A DNA stretch of 37,500 nt from Halisarca cf. caerulea (GCA_963170055.1 CAUJGJ010000208.1:693574-731073); one strand, 5' to 3'. Counted from the stretch's first letter, positions 21,332 through 33,414 are shown. The notes: generated by a model from the sequence alone, not told the origin. Program-made: numbers and translations.

Positions 21332-22321
21332 TATGTGTGTATGAGGCTGTCATGTTACCCCACCCCTGCAGGGTGATGTGACTGATATGGGGCAATGTTA
21401 ATCGACACTGTTGATAATCTTGCTTCGAAGAGGACTGCATTGCTGGGATTGGTGTTAGCCTCCATGTTGTGATGCCAGATGTCTAACCTGGAGTATTTAC
21501 ACAGCACTCCCCTCCTCCCCCACACCGCCCAGTATAATGTGACACTGTTGCACCCACCATCAGAAATCGGTTACATGCTACACTCCAATATGCTTGTGTG
21601 AATGCATGTACGCAAAGTACGGGCAAAACATCTCTAATTGCACTCTGTAGTTTTTACGTCATGTTGTTTGACCATAATACGATACACTCTATCCTAAAGT
21701 GTGTATGGTTTGACGTTTTCACATCAAACTATGTATGGAATGCTACAACACAGACTAAGCAACAGTAGTACTGTACAAAACTACTGCCCCGCATGATGGA
21801 ATCTCTGTTATGCTATAGATGCTCTGTACATACATAACCGTATGGAGTATCCATGGTTACGTATGTGGATGTGGAATGCAAATGTGGTATTAGATTATTG
21901 AAGGCTTGAGACTGAGTGGGTGAAGCTGTCTGGCAGTACAAGCAGACTACACTGGTATAGGAAAATTTAATGTTGAATTTCTGAGGTGAAAGATTGCAGA
22001 TGTTTCACTCTTCCAGAACAGCTTGTATTCCCATATATTGTACATGTACGTATGTACAATCCACATTGTCTGAAGCCTCCATAATCCAACACTCTGTGGG
22101 GCTCAAAATTGACATCGGATTTTGTCAGATTGTCCAGTATTTCTTAGTATGCAGTAGTCAGACATGTGCCTGCTCTTTAGAACAGGGTCAGATTAGGGAG
22201 AATGTTGGATTATTGAGATGTCGGGTTGCAGGGGGTCCTCTGCTGCAGTGAAAAATTTCTGCAGGTTTTCATCAAAAAGAAACCTTACAAATTGGAATCT
22301 TCTTGGAATTCATCCCATGAA
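21332..22321. other. Intergenic, with a family E remnant at ~22060-22255
   Basis: No gene is recognised. The stretch 22060-22255 reads CCTCCATAATCCAACACTCT, then GGGTCAGATTAGGGAGAATG and TTGGATTATTGAGATGTCGG. The same order is seen near 29590-29745, and inverted near 37040-37215. Confidence 0.5.
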
Positions 22322-22423
22322 CCCCCCTGTATGGCGTGCAACACTCCCCCCTGTATGGCGTGCAACACTCCCCCCTGTATGGCGTGCAACACTCCCCCCT
22401 GTTTGGCGTACAACACTCCCCAC
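22322..22423 (+). repeat. Minisatellite, 24-bp unit x ~4
   Basis: The unit is CTGTATGGCGTGCAACACTC plus CCCC. The last unit varies (GTTTGGCGTACAAC). From 22424 to 22825 nothing is recognised. Confidence 0.92.
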
Positions 22424-22823
22424 TGGTTCGTGATCAGTGTATTTCATAACTGTGGGATACAGAGGAACTCAAGCATTATTATAAGTTTGTGTACAATCAT
22501 TACATGATGTAATCTATTAACACCTGATTTACACTGGCAGCAGAATGACCATCCATCCTTTATGCAAGAAGCAGTTGAATCAGCTCTTGAATTGCCTTAT
22601 GCAGTTTGATAGGGAAGTTTCTCTCTTGCCCGTGCAGGTGTTATTGAAAGTTCACTGTACAGACACCATTGTAAATGACCTCCTGTGACGTCTGCTCGAT
22701 TGCGTGTGACCTCCACTAGGGGCTAACTGGCTGATTTCTTCACTAATCCATTTACGCAGAGGGAAATGGTGGTCATTGACTATATTATATGCAAACACAC
22801 ATACGTATAGTACACACTTGTGT

Positions 22824-22825
<2 letters not shown>

Positions 22826-22909
<84 letters not shown>
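22826..22909 (+). repeat. (CA)n microsatellite
   Basis: About 84 bp of CA with one CG interruption. The flank 22910-23760 is unique-looking with no coding signal that I trust. A shorter (CA)n lies at 23762-23790. Confidence 0.95.
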
Positions 22910-22910
<1 letters not shown>

Positions 22911-23762
22911 CGCAAGTAGAAATCCACAGATGAAAACAAGATTAATATTGTTGTACCAATGGTGGAACGTGAATTAGAACATTTTTGCCACATGCAATTT
23001 GCTTTGAGAATGACTGCATTTACTTGTGGGAGGAGACAGGAGGGAGTATTCAAATTAATAGAGAATTTGTAGCTACGTTTATGTGTATCCTATTTCTCTG
23101 TCTGCACACATTGTTCGTCATGGTTAGTATGCATGGCTTTATGATTATCTCCAGGTGTGAAATTATTTGCATGCATTCACATCTACATCATGAGGTAGTG
23201 TTTGATTCATTCTCAGAAAACAAATCAATCATTCTTTCTGAGATCTATGCCTTTGGTTCACGCGTGGATAGAAGACTGGATCCTGGCAACCATTTCCACG
23301 AGATAAGAGGCTGACAGTGAAGGAAACTACCTTGAGTCACAACCCTCGAGAAGGATGCATTCCTTGCATACTTACCGTGCAATGGTCTGATCTGTGCTGG
23401 TGATTCTTGGAACAGTCCTCCATGTGTGTAGGCCAAGTAGGAAGATGTTTTGCCACAGGGAATAGGGGAACCAATGACTTCATTGTGGTCTGTGGTATAC
23501 ACACCATATTATAGATATGTATAATATATTATGTCTATGTACACACTAATGTACTGCATACCACTGTGTGTGTACCACAAGTTGGACATGTGTACATAAC
23601 TGCAGGGGGGCCTCTACGGTGTGGCCATCATTTGGACTACAGTGAACAGTGCCCATGTTAGAGTTGCAGGACGGAGTGTTGGTGTCCTGTTAAGTTCAGA
23701 GAGAGATGGGAGGTGGCCCACGATAGTAGTTCCATCATAAACTGTATGGTTCCATGATATGT

Positions 23763-23793
<31 letters not shown>

Positions 23794-24160
23794 TTATATA
23801 AGTATGTAGCTGTGTTATATACACTTAGTTAAGCACATACTGCGCCTCCATTGCTGAGCCCTCAGTACATCTATACCACATACCCCTTGTATGGGATGAA
23901 TTCAGATCACTACAGCGCACGTATGTGTGTGTACTGTATGTCTTCCCAGACAAGCAACACAGAGGATTGGTATGCAGTTGATTTTCAGTGTCTGTACAAA
24001 GAAGCTTGATGCACCCTCCAATCCTTGCCTGGAAACACTGTTACATCATTGGTTTATTCAGCAGTTTTGGTGTTTATGGAGCACTTGCAAGGGCAGACAA
24101 AATTGAAATTTGTTATAGGTATCTGAGGTTAAGTGACTATTAGTAGTGTAGTCTACATAC

Positions 24161-24600
24161 AGGAGGTAGGAGTGAAGAGTATGTACTAGTCTGTGTACTG
24201 TACATGAGGTAGGGACAGAGTGAGGAGTATGTACTAGTTTGTGTACTGTACATGAGGTAGGGACAGAGTGAGGAGTATGTACTAGTCTGTGTACTGTACA
24301 TGAGGTAGGGACAGAGTGAGGAGTGTGTACTAGTCTGTGTACTGTACATGAGGTAGGGACAGAGTGAGGAGTGTGTACTAGTCTGTGTACTGTACATGAG
24401 GTAGGGACAGAGTGAGGAGTGTGTACTAGTCTGTGTACTGTACATGAGGTAGGGACAGAGTGAGGAGTATGTACTAGTCTGTGTACTGTACATGAGGTGG
24501 GGACAGAGTGAGGAGCATGTATTAGACTGTGTACTGTACATGAGGGAGGAGTTTGCATGTATAGGTCTGTGTACTACATGAAGTATGGGGACAGAGGGAG
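24161..24600 (+). repeat. Minisatellite, 48-bp unit x ~8-9
   Basis: The unit contains CTGTGTACTGTACATGAGGT, AGGGACAGAGTGAGGAGTRT and GTACTAGT, with decayed units at both ends. The unit length is a multiple of three, so a 16-residue repeat stays open on the - strand. I take that as chance. The inverse of the unit shares CTCTGTCCCTACCTCATG with arrays at 27.6, 28.1 and 33.9 kb. Confidence 0.95.
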
Positions 24601-24969
24601 TGTGTGGTGGCACGGTAATACACTACACCAGGTTGACTGGTTCTGCTGTAGATGCAGATCTGTTGTGACCTTCTTTCTCCCTTTCCCCCTTCCTTCCTGC
24701 CCCTGGGGAGCAATGGAGCCTTCCCTCAATCACACCTTCCAATCATAGTACATTGCCCTCCAAATGTGCTGAGCTGGCATTGTATGGGGGAAGCCCAGTG
24801 TGTGTAAGTGGGCTGTGTATATTGTGTGTGTAATTCTAATTATCTCCTCTGGCCTTTATGTACACTCTCAAAAGGTGAGCTGTGTGTACATCATGTGTAC
24901 TGGGTGTGTGTCATATGATCACTGGGGAGCAGGGAGGAGTGAGGAATTTCCCAAATTTTCTCTGTGTCG

Positions 24970-24985
24970 TGTGTGTGTGTTTGTG

Positions 24986-25037
<52 letters not shown>

Positions 25038-25066
25038 TTGTGTGTGCATGTATGTGTGTGCATGTA

Positions 25067-25122
<56 letters not shown>

Positions 25123-25167
25123 TGTGTGCATGTATGTGTGTGTGTGTGTTTGTGTGTGCATGTATGC

Positions 25168-25217
<50 letters not shown>
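24970..25217 (+). repeat. (TG)n compound microsatellite, ~250 bp
   Basis: TG runs interrupted by TATGTTTG, GCATGTATG and TTTG steps. The interval 24601-24969 before it holds nothing recognised. After it, 25218-25860 is AT-rich and without a visible gene. Confidence 0.96.
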
Positions 25218-25219
<2 letters not shown>

Positions 25220-25864
25220 TATGTGCACACAAGTGTGTATAGTATGTGCACATAAGTGTGTATTACTCGTGTGCTTGTGAGTACATACTTGTCTCTAACA
25301 GAAGACCATATTCGGTACATGCCCAGAATGTACAAACAGTGAGATGACCCTCCCTGCTGGACACTCTGAGCTACTTCTCATGGATTTACATGTAGTGTGT
25401 ACATAGCGTGTTGTACTGAGTACATTTTTTCAAGTTTTGTCACATCAGTACCAGACAGTTGTCTCAAGGGTTCGCTTTGTGATTCTGTTTTTCTTGGAAT
25501 TTTCATTCACGATTTTTGAAATGTTTGGAATGTATTAGCGTTTCCATGACATTGGTATCGTTTTATGTAAAAGTGTGTGACACATTAGAATAGCAAGTTT
25601 TGAAATTGGTATGACTTTGAATGGTAAACGTATGTCATAATTGAATAGTTTAATCTGCATGTTGATGTTCATTGTAGTGGACTTGATAGAATGTAATTAT
25701 CCTTAAGATTTATAACTGAGTTGTTGTTATCACTTAATCAGTTTATAATTAATTGAGGTGTGTAATTTTGTCTTTGAGTGTGTGCGAACAGAAAAGGCGG
25801 TAGAGCCTCTGGAGAACTACCAGTTTTAGTGTTGCGGTCTTCTACCTTCTACACGCCTTGACAA

Positions 25865-26195
25865 CCCTCTATAAAGACCACTCCAAGGACCAAGTTATTG
25901 TGGTCTTTGAATATGGACAGGTATTCCTGATACAGTAGTTGCAGTGAGGTGGTCTGTATCAGTCGACCGTGGTCTTTGTAAACAGGTAGTCCCTGTAACA
26001 GTAGTTGCAGTGAGGTGGTCTGCACCAGTCAACCGTGGTCTTTATAAACAGGTAGTCCCTGTAACAGTAGTTGCAGTGAGGTGGTCTGCACCAGTCCACC
26101 GTGGTCTTTGTAAACAGGTAGTCCCTGTACAATAGTTGCAGGGAGGTGGTCTGCACCAGTCTGCTGTGGTCTCTATAGACAGGTGGTCCTTAATT
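25865..26195 (+). repeat. Tandem array of family B-derived 66-bp unit x ~4
   Basis: The unit is GAGGTGGTCTGCACCAGTCR, ACCGTGGTCTTTGTAAACAG and GTAGTCCCTGTAACAGTAGTTGCAGT (joined). The GTGGTCTTTGTAnACAGGTRGTCC core is the inverse of the family B motif. The left flank (25865-25925) carries the opposite strand version (AAAGACCACTCCAAGGACCA). Confidence 0.85.
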
Positions 26196-26272
26196 CTGTA
26201 GAAGAGTCTGTCTTTAGGCATATTCCCTTAATTATATGTGTATGTAGTATGTATGCGCATCCTGAAGACTGT

Positions 26273-26275
<3 letters not shown>

Positions 26276-26337
<62 letters not shown>

Positions 26338-26638
26338 GCACACACACGCACACACACACACACACACACACACTCAAACACTGGTCTTGTGTGTGTGCCA
26401 AGGGAATTGTTGTGCAACATTCAGTTGCTTCCTAGTGGATATGTAATTGATTTTACTCCACCCTTCCCTTTCCTCTGCAGTGGAGCACAGGTAGTCTGAA
26501 ACATGATCTGGTTTGACAGGACAAGGGATGGATGTACATCCTTCCTCTCAAGGAGGTTGGAATACTTTTTCTGTGCTACTTTCCAGTACACATTCAGGTC
26601 ATATTTCACGTACACACAAACACACACACACACACACA

Positions 26639-26680
<42 letters not shown>
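26276..26680 (+). mobile_element. Microsatellite-capped dispersed repeat, copy 1
   Basis: (CA)n at 26276-26372, a unique core of about 235 bp (26373-26610), then (CA)n to 26680. The core includes CAAACACTGGTCTTGTGTGT, CCCTTTCCTCTGCAGTGGAG and CATGATCTGGTTTGACAGGA. An inverted copy with the same caps lies at 32872-33414. The core shows no terminal repeat other than the CA tracts and no coding capacity. Confidence 0.85.
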
Positions 26681-26682
<2 letters not shown>

Positions 26683-26703
26683 TAACTAACTTGTAACTGG
26701 TAA

Positions 26704-27053
26704 TACCACAGCCTGCAGTGCGGGCTATTGTGGTCCCCGCTGTTGGGCCCCAAAAGGGCCCCATGGGGGTGAGCCACCAGACATCAGTGAGGGAGAGACC
26801 CACTGGATATGAGCCCAGCTACCTCCACCATCCTTGATGGCCCCCTTGTGCTTTTAGGGGTTGCCCATCTGTGAGGTTGCAAGCCCCACGAGATGGGGAG
26901 GGCTGGGCTGCCACTGAAAAGCGATGGCGTATATATCCACCTAACTCACAGCAGCAGTGATTTCCAACCCTCAACTCGGTAATATCCAGGCTAATAGCAT
27001 CTAGGGTACCAGCCAATGACCAGCAACCTACTAAGAGTCTGATAAAGAAATAA
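26704..27053. other. GC-rich block of unknown nature
   Basis: Unlike its surroundings: GTTGGGCCCCAAAAGGGCCC, GATGGCCCCCTTGTGC, AAGCCCCACGAGATGGGG. It sits between two CA tracts and ends at a C run, so it could be another CA-tailed dispersed element with only one copy in this window. No open frame is convincing. Confidence 0.3.
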
Positions 27054-27223
<170 letters not shown>

Positions 27224-27461
27224 TGTCTGTCATTAAAGAAAATCCATTTTCACAGGAAGTAAATTCCTGTCTGGCCATAACATATTATAATATTTAAGTA
27301 TCAACTTGAAGCCACTAATGTGCTCTGACTGTATCAATGATACATGTGTGATACTGTGTGATCATTGACAAATAATGAAGTGTGTGCCGGTACTTACGTG
27401 TCTATGTGTACATGTGCCTGTACACCTGTGTTTATGTATGTGAATGAATATTATGTACATA

Positions 27462-28241
27462 CAGTCAAACTCTGTTAGCAAGTACTTTGGTTAGTAAGTA
27501 CACCTGGTTAGTAAGTACTCCTGGTTAGTAAAGTACTCTTGGTTAGTAAATATTCCTGAGTAGTAAGCACTCATTCCTCTGTCCCTACCTCATGCATTAC
27601 CATTGAAAGCACCTTGGATAGGAAGTACCTCTGATAGTGAGTACAGACAAACTCTGTTAGTAAGTACCTGGGTTAGTGAGTACTCCTGGATAGTAAGTAC
27701 CTGGGTTAGTGAGGACTCCTGGGCTAGTGAGGACTCCTGGATAGTGAGTACCTGGGCTAGTGAGGACTCCTGGATAGTAAGTACCTGGGCTAGTGAGTAC
27801 TCCTGGATAATAAGTACCTGGGCTAGTGAGTACTCCTGGATAATAAGTACCTGGGCTAGTGAGGACTCCTGGATAGTGAGTACCTGGGCTAGTGAGGACT
27901 CCTGGATAGTGAGTACCTGGGCTAGTGAGGACTCCTGGATAGTAAGTACTTGGGCTAGTGAGGACTCCTGGATAGTAAGTACCTGGGCTAGTGAGTACTC
28001 CTGGATAGTAAGTACCTGGGCTAGTGAGTACTCCTGCATGGATAGTAAGTACCTGGGCTAGTGAGGACTCCTGGATAGTAAGTAGTCATTCCTCTGTCCC
28101 TACTTCATGCATTACCATTGAAAGCACCTTGGATAGTAAGTACCTCTGATAGTGAGTATCTGTTTTGTCTTCCCTTGAGGGTACTTACTATCTAAGTTCA
28201 GCTGTATCTATTTTAGGGTACTTACTATCTAAATTCTACTG
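27462..28241. mobile_element. Expanded TA-flanked MITE (780 bp) with 33-bp minisatellite
   Basis: Begins CAGTCAAACTCTGTTAGCAA; the inverse of the right end begins CAGTAGAATTTAGATAGTAA; TA flanks both sides. Between 27652 and 28083 lie about 13 units of 33 bp (CTGGGCTAGTGAGGACTCCT plus GGATAGTRAGTAC). A module CTCTGTCCCTACYTCATGCA with CATTACCATTGAAAGCACC occurs on both sides of the array (27576 and 28092), so part of the element was duplicated too. Confidence 0.8.
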
Positions 28242-28742
28242 TATGAATAATAGAATGTTATGTGTGTGTATACACCTGCAAATACTACAAAATATACAGT
28301 ATATACACTTGCCGCTTTACTAAAGGGGGGGCCCTACTCGCCATCAGTATAAACACGTATACACAGGACTATATATGGGAGTGTCAAAATACACCCTTCT
28401 GTGTTGTTGAAGGTGTCGTCCACTTTGAGGCAACTCACCCCCATATCAGTGGTAACATTCCTGCCCCCATGCAGCACACACACATGTACAAACACAAATA
28501 TATATACATCCACTAAAGTACATGTTCACATATACACACATATCTACACACACACATCAGTGGAAGTGTCAGTTCGCATTTCCCAGCTGCGAGAGGATAT
28601 CGCACATTCTGTGGCATTTCCTACAGGCAAAACCAGAACGTGTACTGCTTGTGTGGGGCGTGGGACAGTGTCAACTGCGTGTTGTTTTATGTACATCTTT
28701 TGATCATGCCTGCTGGCTCCTTGCTTGGAGTTTGACAGTATT
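28242..28742. other. Intergenic, no gene seen
   Basis: TG/CA-rich and AT-rich stretches plus a G7 run at 28326. The open + frames (up to 100 aa) have no recognisable content. Confidence 0.4.
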
Positions 28743-29553
28743 TAGTGGAACCTGTTTTGACCCGCACCCATTGGAAATGAAAAACAGCTAGTGCTGGATT
28801 AACAGGTTGCTGGATTAACAGGTTGCTGGATTAACAGGTTGCTGGATTAACAGGTTGCTGGATTAACAGGTTGCTGGATTAACAGGTTGCTGGATTAACA
28901 GGTTGCTGGATTAACAGGTTGCTGGATTAACAGGTTGCTGGATTAACAGGTTGCTGGATTAACAGGTTGCTGGATTAACAGGTTGCTGGATTAACAGGTT
29001 GCTGGATTAACAGGTTGCTGGATTAACAGGTTGCTGGATTAACAGGTTGCTGGATTAACAGGTTGCTGGATTAACAGGTTGCTGGATTAACAGGTTGCTG
29101 GATTAACAGGTTGCTGGATTAACAGGTTGCTGGATTAACAGGTTGCTGGATTAACAGGTTGCTGGATTAACAGGTTGCTGGATTAACAGGTTGCTGGATT
29201 AACAGGTTGCTGGATTAACAGGTTGCTGGATTAACAGGTTGCTGGATTAACAGGTTGCTGGATTAACAGGTTGCTGGATTAACAGGTTGCTGGATTAACA
29301 GGTTGCTGGATTAACAGGTTGCTGGATTAACAGGTTGCTGGATTAACAGGTTACTGGATTAACAGGTTGCTGGATTAACAGGTTGCTGGATTAACAGGTT
29401 GCTGGATTAACAGGTTGCTGGATTAACAGGTTGCTGGATTATAGGGGTCATGCAGTTTGTATGGTAAAGTTTATGTCCGTGACAGAGAATCTAGCCCAGT
29501 TTAGGGTCAAGTATGCTGGTTTGTTGAGGTGCAGGACTAGGCAGCCTCCTCTG
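28743..29553. mobile_element. MITE family D, expanded copy (~811 bp)
   Basis: Left flank TAGTGGAACCTG, CCCGCACCCATTGG, AATGAAAAACAG, and right flank TTATAGGGGTCA, CAGAGAATCT, GCCCAGTTTAGG, TGCTGGTTT, GAGGTGCAGGACTAGGC follow the 177-bp copy at 36390-36566 block by block. The right end closes CTCTG-TA. The left end has TAGT in place of CAGT. The excess of 634 bp is about 40 units of the 16-bp repeat. Confidence 0.9.
28793..29442 (+). repeat. Minisatellite, 16-bp unit x ~40, almost perfect
   Basis: The unit is GGTTGCTGGATTAACA. By eye only one unit differs inside the array (GGTTACTGG near 29350). Such uniformity points to very recent expansion, or to collapse or error in assembly. Confidence 0.97.
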
Positions 29554-29589
29554 TATAGGATGAAGTGACCCCTCTCTACACAATGGTGG

Positions 29590-29748
29590 GAGTTGAGAAA
29601 GGTTTCGGATTAGGAGATAGTCAGATTACAGAGTGACTCCTAGCATACTTAATATATGATGATGACTGTACCTCATAAGATGGTCAGATTAGAGAGAAAG
29701 TTGGGTTATTGAAGTGTCGGATTGCACATGTTTCACTGAACTGTACAG
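29590..29748 (-). mobile_element. Family E repeat
   Basis: CGGATTAGGAGATAGTCAGA, CTGTACCTCATAAGATGGTC, GATTAGAGAGAAAGTTGGGT and TTATTGAAGTGTCGGATTGC, ending TGTTTCACTGAACTGTA. The same blocks occur inverted at 37040-37215 and partly at 22060-22255 and 5173-5600. It runs straight into the next array. Confidence 0.65.
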
Positions 29749-29749
29749 T

Positions 29750-30257
29750 ATAGCACATCACACACACATACAGTACAGTGTAGCAGATCACACATACATA
29801 CAGTACTGTGTAGCAGATCACACATACATGCAGTGTAGCAAATCACGCATACAGTACATACAGTACAGTGTAGCAGATCACACATGCATGCAGTACAGTG
29901 TAGCAGATCACACATACATACAGTACTGTGTAGCAGATCATACATACATACAGTACTGTGTAGCAGATCATACATACATACAGTACAGTGTAGCAGATCA
30001 CACATACATACAGTACAGTGTAGCAGATCACACATACATACAGTACTGTGTAGCAGATCATACATACATACAGTACTGTGTAGCAGATCACACATGCATA
30101 CAGTACTGTGTAGCAGATCACACATACATACAGTACAGTACAGTGTAGCACATCACACATACATACAGTACAGTACAGTGTAGCACATCACACACACATA
30201 CATACAGTGTAGCAGATCACACATACATACAGTGTAGCACATCACACATGCATACAG
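29750..30257 (+). repeat. Minisatellite, 30-bp unit x ~17
   Basis: The unit is CAGTACAGTGTAGCAGATCA plus CACATACATA, with ACTGTG/ACAGTG and CACATC variants and some length changes at the ends. The frames over it on both strands are repeat artefacts. Confidence 0.95.
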
Positions 30258-30276
30258 TAGCAACATGCACCTTCCA

Positions 30277-30500
30277 GCTAGCTGCCCTTGATCTCAGCAT
30301 GAACAGACACATAAAGAAAAACCTGGCCAATACATTTGACTGTGCGTGTGTGTCTTTAGATCACATGCACATTCACCGCCTTTTGTTTGCATGGATTTCA
30401 GCGGAAGCACATCATAGATAGTTCAATGCATGCATCGTTTAGCTGTCTTTGATCTCAGCATAACCAGAGGGGTAAAGGACTGGCTAATACATTTGACTTA
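30277..30500 (+). repeat. Diverged tandem duplication (~160-bp spacing)
   Basis: The block CTTGATCTCAGCATGAACAG ... GGCCAATACATTTGACT (to 30340) recurs as TTTGATCTCAGCATAACCAG ... GGCTAATACATTTGACT (to 30500). From 30505 to 30665 nothing more is recognised. Confidence 0.7.
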
Positions 30501-30670
30501 TCGTGCAATCAAACCTCAACTTATTCGGGTTTGCTTATCTGAATGCAGCTTGGATGAAATGTGATTATGTCCCAAGTCAAGCATTCCTCTCGTGAGATAT
30601 GTGAGATGAAGGAGCTTGCTTCGAATAGTGCATGTGGATTGAGCGATTTCGGGTACAGCACATTCCTGTA

Positions 30671-30903
30671 CAGTGGAACCTCTATATTAAGGACACTATC
30701 GAGGCCACAGTAAACATTCCTATATAGTAGAACCTCTATAATAAGGACACTATCGAGGCCACAGTAAACATTTCTATACAGTAGTACCTCTATAATAAGG
30801 ACACTATTGAGGCCACAGTAAGCAGTCCTCTGTGGTCCTATGTACGTAGTGGAACCTCTATAGTAAGGACACTACGTCTCGGGACCACACTAAGTAGTCC
30901 TGT
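30671..30903 (+). repeat. Tandem MITE-end repeats, 54-bp unit x 4
   Basis: CAGTGGAACCTCTATATTAA starts at 30671. TAGTAGAACCTC (30725), CAGTAGTACCTC (30779) and TAGTGGAACCTC (30847) start the next units, each with AAGGACACTAT and GAGGCCACAGTAA. The repeat unit begins with a MITE terminal motif, so a MITE end itself has been amplified. Confidence 0.85.
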
Positions 30904-31124
30904 GTCATATGAAGATGGATTCCCTTCTTGCACTGAGTTCAAATGTGCACATGTCCATGTAAGGGATTCAAATGGGGCAGAGCAATGATGTCCTGCTACA
31001 TGATGTGTTTGCTGTTGGGAGGTGCCCGTCGATGAAGGTTTTACCGCATGCTAGCCTTGTGCAGTGGCTGTTTCGTGTGACCTGTGGTACCTAAGTATGT
31101 GAGTGTACGTAGTATGTGTGTGTG

Positions 31125-31205
31125 TGCACACAAAATAAAGAAATCTGGATGCGTATCATTGTGCAGACATATGTCACACATCTAGATTTCTTTATTATGT
31201 GTGTG
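31125..31205. repeat. Inverted repeat with AAAGAAATCT arms
   Basis: ACACAAAATAAAGAAATCTGG (about 31128-31148) is mirrored by CTAGATTTCTTTATTATGTGTG (about 31181-31202), with about 30 bases between. (TG)n continues to 31280. Confidence 0.7.
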
Positions 31206-31353
31206 TGTATGTGTGTGTATGTGTGTGTGTGTTGTGTGTTGTGTGTGTATGTGTGTGTGTGTGTTGTGTGTTATGTGTGTATGTGCTATTACAATAGGAC
31301 AAAATAGTATGTATCATATTGTACTGTACATATTATAGTGTGTATATAGTGCA

Positions 31354-32549
31354 CCTGCTGTTGTGAAGTGGTCGTGCCTGCTGTTGTGAAGTGGCTGTAC
31401 CTGCTGTTGTGAAGTGGCTGTACCTGCTGTTGTGAAGTGGTCGTGCCTGCTGTTGTGAAGTAGCTGTGCCTGCTGTTGTGAAGTGGCCATGCCTGCTGTT
31501 GTGAAGTGGCTGTGCCTGCTGTTGTGAAGTGGCTGTACCTGCTGTTGTGAAGTGGCTGTACCTGCTGTTGTGAAGTGGCTGTACCTGCTGTTGTGAAGTG
31601 GCTGTGTCTGCTGTTGTGAAGTAGCCATGTCTGCTGTTGTGAAGTGGTCGTGCCTGCTGTTGTGAAGTGGCCATGCCTGCTGTTGTGAAGTGGCTGTGCC
31701 TGCTGTTGTGAAGTGGCTGTGCCTGCTGTTGTGAAGTGGCTGTGTCTGCTGTTGTGAAGTGGCTGTGCCTGCTGTTGTGAAGTGGCCGTGCCTGCTGTTG
31801 TGAAGTGGTCGTGCCTGCTGTTGTGAAGTGGTCGTGCCTGCTGTTGTGAAGTGGCCATGCCTGCTGTTGTGAAGTGGCTGTGCCTGCTGTTGTGAAGTGG
31901 TCGTGCCTGCTGTTGTGAAGTGGCCATGCCTGCTGTTGTGAAGTGGCTGTGTCTGCTGTTGTGAAGTGGCCATGCCTGCTGTTGTGAAGTGGCTGTGTCT
32001 GCTGTTGTGAAGTAGCTGTGTCTGCTGTTGTGAAGTAGCTGTGCCTGCTGTTGTGAAGTGGCTGTGCCTGCTGTTGTGAAGTAGCTGTACCTGCTGTTGT
32101 GAAGTGGCTGTGTCTGCTGTTGTGAAGTAGCTGTGTCTGCTGTTGTGAAGTAGCTGTGCCTGCTGTTGTGAAGTGGCTGTGCCTGCTGTTGTGAAGTAGC
32201 TGTACCTGCTGTTGTGAAGTGGCTGTGTCTGCTGTTGTGAAGTGGCTGTGCCTGCTGTTGTGAAGTGGCTGTGCCTGCTGTTGTGAAGTGGCTGTGTCTG
32301 CTGTTGTGAAGTGGCTGTGCCTGCTGTTGTGAAGTGGCTGTGCCTGCTGTTGTGAAGTAGCTGTACCTGCTGTTGTGAAGTGGCTGTGTCTGCTGTTGTG
32401 AAGTGATCGTGCCTGCTGTTGTGAAGTGGCTGTGCCTGCTGTTGTGAAGTGGCTGTACCTGCTGTTGTGAAGTAGCTGTGCCTGCTGTTGTGAAGTGATC
32501 GTGCCTGCTGTTGTGAAGTGATCGTGCCTGCTGTTGTGAAGTGGCCATG
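31354..32549 (-). repeat. Minisatellite, 23-bp unit x 52
   Basis: The + strand unit is CCTGCTGTTGTGAAGTGGCT plus GTA/GTG, with variable positions at GTGG/GTAG and CTGTG/CCATG/TCGTG. The span of 1196 bp is exactly 52 units. As 23 is not a multiple of three and no unit makes a stop, three - strand frames of 400-423 codons stay open (repeats of HFTTAGTATSQQQAQPLHNS). The same peptide in all frames shows this comes from the unit and is not evidence of a gene. Confidence 0.96.
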
Positions 32550-32868
32550 CATGCATACATGTATATTCATAGATTTCTATAGTTTCACCTTGTCTGCAGC
32601 TTTTGTACTATGTATATTGTATATTATGCTTATAGGAATGATTCACTGTATGATTCCCAAATCCATATCTTAAATTGGGAATGGCAGAGGGAATAAGTGA
32701 ACAGCATTTTTCCACATTTTGGGGGTAAAGTGGAATTCCAGGTGACTTTTTGGGATCACATTTATGGTGAGTTGAAAAGGTTTAGAGGATGTACTCTGAA
32801 CCCCAAAATTTATGTCCACAATGATATACAGTAAAACTAAATTTATTTTGTGTGTGTACATGTGTACA

Positions 32869-32871
<3 letters not shown>

Positions 32872-32926
<55 letters not shown>

Positions 32927-32998
32927 TGTGTTTGGGTGTGGGTGGGTGTGGACATGCGTATGTGTGGGTGTGGGTGTACATGTGTGTGTGTGTGTGTG

Positions 32999-33036
<38 letters not shown>

Positions 33037-33061
33037 TGGGTGTGGGTGTGTAGGTGTGTGT

Positions 33062-33105
<44 letters not shown>

Positions 33106-33347
33106 GTGTGAAAAGCTGCACTGGAAAGTAGAAAAGGGATAGTATTCCAACCTCCTTGAGAGGAAGGATGTACATCCATCCCTTGTCCTGTCAAACCAGA
33201 TCATGTTTCAGACTACCTGTGCTCCACTGCAGAGGAAAGGGAAGGGTGGACTAAAATCAATTATACATATATCCTCAAAGAAGCCACTGGGTGTTGCACA
33301 ACTATTCCATTGGCACACACACAAGACCAGTGTTTGAGTGTGAGTGT

Positions 33348-33414
<67 letters not shown>
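32872..33414 (-). mobile_element. Microsatellite-capped dispersed repeat, copy 2 (inverted)
   Basis: (TG)n 32872-33109, core 33110-33342, (TG)n 33343-33414. Read on the - strand the core matches copy 1 at 26373-26610 almost without change over CCCTTTCCTCTGCAGTGGAG to CAAGGAGGTTGGAATAC. The two ends diverge more, and the CA tract lengths differ. From 32550 to 32870 I see nothing recognisable. Confidence 0.85.

Noticed and set aside
24058..24613. - strand frames of 157-166 codons with a 16-residue repeat
   Set aside because: The 48-bp unit is a multiple of three, so open frames are expected; no start, splice or domain evidence.
26704..27053. tRNA-derived SINE
   Set aside because: GC-rich and CA-flanked, but I could not find convincing A and B boxes and there is no second copy in the window.
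27590..28061. Array with 33-bp units as a CRISPR
   Set aside because: Units are head to tail with no unique spacers, inside a MITE in a spliced, eukaryotic genome. The same holds for the 30-bp and 48-bp arrays.
31289..32570. Three - strand frames of 407-423 codons
   Set aside because: Product of a 23-bp tandem repeat without stops; identical peptide in every frame, no domain.
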